A stretch of 7,903 bases of DNA from Betaproteobacteria bacterium. Its GTDB lineage: Bacteria > Pseudomonadota > Gammaproteobacteria > Burkholderiales > Rhodocyclaceae. Where the stretch lies: assembly GCA_016880375.1 (NCBI GenBank), contig JAEHDO010000360.1, forward strand, positions 1 to 7,903, read 5' to 3'. The notes beneath the pieces were generated by a model. It did no database searches and was not told where the DNA came from. It saw only the letters and a program-made list of their open reading frames with translations. This document shows positions 5,589-7,903 of the stretch, in pieces (the stretch's first letter is position 1; every line of letters starts with the position of its first letter). The position numbers and the translations under genes are program-made.

Positions 5589-6611
5589 ATGAAGATCGAC
5601 CACATCCTGCAGCGCCTGCGCGCATCGGGCGCCAAGCCCGGCCACGAGGAGCTCGTGCTGCGCAACTGGACGCGCGCGCTGCCGCTCGATTTCGGCCGTA
5701 GCCGGCCGGCGGATTTCTTCCCGCTTGCGCTGCGCCGCATCCTGCCCGCGCTCGCCACGGAGCTCGGCGGCCTGGCGCGCCTGAGCGGCGAATACGCCGG
5801 CGAGGACGGCAGCCGGCTGCTGCTGGAACTGGCCGACGGCCAGACGGTGGAGAGCGTGCTGCTGCCGCGCGGCGGCCTCTGCGTCTCCACCCAGGTCGGC
5901 TGCGCGGTCGGCTGCACCTTCTGCATGACGGGGCGCGACGGCCTGCTGCGCCAGCTCGGCAGCGCCGAGATCGTCGCGCAGGTGGCGCTCGCCCGCAGCC
6001 GGCGCAAGGTGAAGAAGGTGGTGTTCATGGGCATGGGCGAGCCGGCGCACAACCTCGACAACGTGCTCGAGGCGATCGAACTGCTCGGCACGCTCGGCGA
6101 CATCGGCCACAAGAACCTGGTCTTCTCCACCGTCGGCGACCGCCGCGTCTTCGAGCGCTTGCCGCGCTGCGCCGTGAAGCCGGCGCTGGCGCTGTCGCTG
6201 CACACGACCGACGCCGCACTGCGCGCCCAGCTCCTGCCGCGCGCGCCGCGCATCGACCCGGCCGAGCTGGTCGAACTCGGCGAGGCCTATGCGCGCGCCA
6301 CCGGCTACCCGATCCAGTACCAGTGGACTTTGCTCGAAGGCGTGAACGACAGTCAAGCGGAAGTGGCCGGAATCGCCCGTCTGCTCGCCGGAAAATACGC
6401 CGTGATGAACCTGATTCCCTACAACACGGTGGACGGCCTCGGCTACCGGCGCCCGTCGCGCGAGCGTGCCGAGGCAATGTCGCTCGCCCTCTACAAGTAC
6501 GGCATCCTCACCAAGCTGCGCCAGTCCGCCGGCCAGGACATCGACGGCGGCTGCGGCCAGCTGCGCGCGCGCACCGTTGCGCCGGCGCCGCCACCTACTG
6601 CGGCGGAGTGA
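5589..6611 (+). CDS. RlmN-family radical SAM RNA methyltransferase (RlmN-like)
   Basis: This 340-residue protein belongs to the RlmN/Cfr family, which uses radical SAM chemistry to methylate adenosine in RNA (C2 of A2503 in 23S rRNA and A37 in some tRNAs for RlmN). The radical SAM cluster motif CX3CX2C is present as Cys105, Cys109 and Cys112. The two extra cysteines of the mechanism are also there: Cys98 in LCVSTQVGC and Cys322 in DIDGGCGQL. GMGEP (148-152) matches the SAM-binding motif. Several segments depart from the usual RlmN wording: STVGD for STSG, LSLHT for SLHA, LRQSAGQDID near the C-terminal Cys, and an N-terminal domain about 20 residues shorter than in E. coli. It ends in a Pro/Ala-rich tail (331-340). 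The ATG has no clear ribosome binding site; the in-frame extension to 5499 overlaps the HAD gene and lacks conservation. It may be the main RlmN or, as I think more likely, a second paralogue. Confidence 0.85.
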   Translation: MKIDHILQRLRASGAKPGHEELVLRNWTRALPLDFGRSRPADFFPLALRRILPALATELGGLARLSGEYAGEDGSRLLLELADGQTVESVLLPRGGLCVSTQVGCAVGCTFCMTGRDGLLRQLGSAEIVAQVALARSRRKVKKVVFMGMGEPAHNLDNVLEAIELLGTLGDIGHKNLVFSTVGDRRVFERLPRCAVKPALALSLHTTDAALRAQLLPRAPRIDPAELVELGEAYARATGYPIQYQWTLLEGVNDSQAEVAGIARLLAGKYAVMNLIPYNTVDGLGYRRPSRERAEAMSLALYKYGILTKLRQSAGQDIDGGCGQLRARTVAPAPPPTAAE

Positions 6612-7884
6612 GGCGGGCGACCAGCATCTTGTCGACGCGCTTCTTGTCCATGTCCATCACCTCGAAGCGCAAGCCGTTCCACTCGAAATGATCGGTGACG
6701 ACGGGGATGCGGCCCAGCATGTGCATGACGAAGCCGCCGAGGGTGTTGAAATCCTCCTCGGCCGGCAGGTCGTCCTCGATTTCCAGCACCGACTTCAGGC
6801 GCTCCACCGGCACGCTGCCGTCCATCAGCCAGGAGCCGTCCTCGCGCGCCACCACGTCCTGCTCCTCGGCCACATCCGAGGAGGGCAGGTCGCCGACGAT
6901 CGAGGTGAGCACGTCGGTCAACGTCACCAGCCCCTGCAGCTCGCCGTATTCGTCCACGATGAGGGCGCATTGTGCGCGCGCCTTGCGGAAGTTTTCCAGC
7001 AGCCGCGTGGTGGACACGCCTTCGGGCACGTATAGCGGCGGGCGCAGGTGCGCGTCGACGTTCAGCGGCGCACCCGACAGCGCCGCCTTCAGCAGGTCGG
7101 CGGTGCGCAGCAGGCCGACGATGTGGTCGAGGCCGTCGCGGCAGACGACGATGCGCGTGTAGGGGCACTCGGCGATGCGCCGCCGGATCTCCTCCTCCGG
7201 CTCGTCGAGGTCGATCAGGTAGATGTCCTTGCGGTGCGTCATGATGGCGCCGATGCGCTGCTCGTCGAGGCGCAGCACGTTGGAGACGATGGCCTGCTCG
7301 CTCTCGTGAAAGACGCCGGCTTCGGCGCCCTGCTCCATCAGCACGTTGATTTCCTCGTCGGTCACCGGCGGCTCATCCTTGCGGCGGGCACCGGTCAGGC
7401 GCAGCAGCAGGCTGGTCGAGGTGGTGAACAGCCACACCAGCGGCCGCACCGACTCCGCGAACCACATCATCGGCCGCGCGATCAGGGAAGCGATGCCCTC
7501 CGGCGCCAGCAGCGCCAGGCGCTTCGGCACGAGCTCGCCGATCACCACGGAAAAATACGTCAGGCCCACCACCACCAGCGTCAGCGCGATGCCCCTGGCG
7601 TAGGGCGCGATCAGCGGAATCTCGCCCAGGCGCGCGGCCAGCGGATCAGCCAGCACGGTCTCGCCGATGGCGCCGCTCAGGATGCCGACGGAGGTGATGC
7701 CGACCTGGATGGCAGAAAGGAAATTGGAAGGCTCGGTATGCAGGGACAGCGCGGATTGCGCGCCGGGACTGCCGTCGTCAGTCAGGCGCTGCAGGCGCGC
7801 CTTGCGGGAGGAAACCACGGCCATTTCCGACATGGAGAAAAAGCCGTTGAGCAGGATCAGGAACAGGAGCAATGCTATGTCCAT
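6595..7884 (-). CDS. CNNM/CorC-family membrane protein with CBS pair (YtfL/PaeA-like)
   Basis: This 429-residue inner-membrane protein has the full UPF0053 architecture. The N-terminal DUF21/CNNM transmembrane domain (about 1-165) has hydrophobic segments near 1-25, 55-78, 95-120 and 128-162, with FFSMSEMAVVSSRKARL at its start and IGELVPKRLALLAPE at 115-129. Two CBS domains follow (about 213-268 and 280-332), then a CorC_HlyC domain (about 345-425). Relatives have been linked to magnesium/cobalt efflux (CorC/CNNM), and YtfL (PaeA) of enterics to polyamine export. The segments FFSMSE..., SWLMDGSVPVERL and TLGGFVMHMLGRIP resemble YtfL most, but the transported substrate is not readable here. 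The start is set at 7884, where MDIALLLFLILLNG begins as in homologues; an ATG at 7899 would add five residues. The last 17 bp overlap the convergent RlmN-like gene. Confidence 0.88.
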   Translation of the reverse strand: MDIALLLFLILLNGFFSMSEMAVVSSRKARLQRLTDDGSPGAQSALSLHTEPSNFLSAIQVGITSVGILSGAIGETVLADPLAARLGEIPLIAPYARGIALTLVVVGLTYFSVVIGELVPKRLALLAPEGIASLIARPMMWFAESVRPLVWLFTTSTSLLLRLTGARRKDEPPVTDEEINVLMEQGAEAGVFHESEQAIVSNVLRLDEQRIGAIMTHRKDIYLIDLDEPEEEIRRRIAECPYTRIVVCRDGLDHIVGLLRTADLLKAALSGAPLNVDAHLRPPLYVPEGVSTTRLLENFRKARAQCALIVDEYGELQGLVTLTDVLTSIVGDLPSSDVAEEQDVVAREDGSWLMDGSVPVERLKSVLEIEDDLPAEEDFNTLGGFVMHMLGRIPVVTDHFEWNGLRFEVMDMDKKRVDKMLVARLTPPQ

Positions 7885-7903
7885 CGTGCAGCCGCCCATC
7901 GCC

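Noticed and set aside
5543..6253. N-terminal extension of the HAD protein to 451 residues
   Set aside because: The extension is antisense to the RlmN-like gene and Ser/Arg-rich; the HAD fold starts a few residues after the ATG at 5542, which has its own ribosome site.
1..7903. A mobile island, defence system, CRISPR array or biosynthetic cluster
   Set aside because: All eight genes belong to housekeeping or metabolic families with uniform codon use; no integrase, transposase, terminal repeats or spaced repeats are visible.

Overview
The window looks like ordinary chromosome from a high-GC betaproteobacterium. The Rhodocyclales (Azoarcus/Thauera/Zoogloea-like) are my best guess, from the style of the isovaleryl-CoA dehydrogenase, the LiuR-like regulator and the class I PHA synthase; no rRNA or other decisive marker is present. 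Genes are tightly packed, and I see no tRNA, rRNA, CRISPR array, insertion sequence, integrase or phage gene. All eight genes have the same strongly GC-biased third codon positions, so nothing looks recently acquired.

Left part (1-1941, all on the minus strand): a MerR-family regulator resembling LiuR is followed by a PaaI-type hotdog thioesterase and then isovaleryl-CoA dehydrogenase, whose 3' end lies outside the window. This is the start of a leucine/isovalerate degradation (liu) operon. The 91 bp between regulator and thioesterase carry the most striking non-coding structure here: two 22-bp arms in inverted orientation, each made of two overlapping TTGACGTTAACGTCAA-like palindromes. They flank a well-spaced sigma70-type promoter that reads toward the thioesterase. 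This looks like a LiuR operator.

Middle (2030-4905, plus strand): divergent from the regulator is a two-gene unit, an MBL-fold hydrolase (apparent TTG start) and 14 bp later a complete class I polyhydroxyalkanoate synthase, phaC. The liu pathway makes acetyl-CoA and acetoacetate while PhaC polymerises 3-hydroxyacyl-CoA, so carbon storage and branched-chain amino acid catabolism sit back to back. No LiuR-like palindrome is visible in the divergent intergenic region.

Right part (4898-7903): a HAD-family hydrolase (minus) converges on phaC with an 8-bp overlap and diverges from an RlmN-family radical SAM RNA methyltransferase (plus) across 46 bp. That methyltransferase overlaps by 17 bp the 3' end of a convergent CNNM/CorC-type membrane protein with CBS domains (minus), whose start lies close to the right edge.

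I found no clearly new multi-gene system. The items most worth a second look are the compound operator, the uncharacterised MBL hydrolase coupled to phaC, the divergent RlmN-like protein outside the usual rlmN neighbourhood, and the HAD protein with Glu in place of the second motif I Asp.
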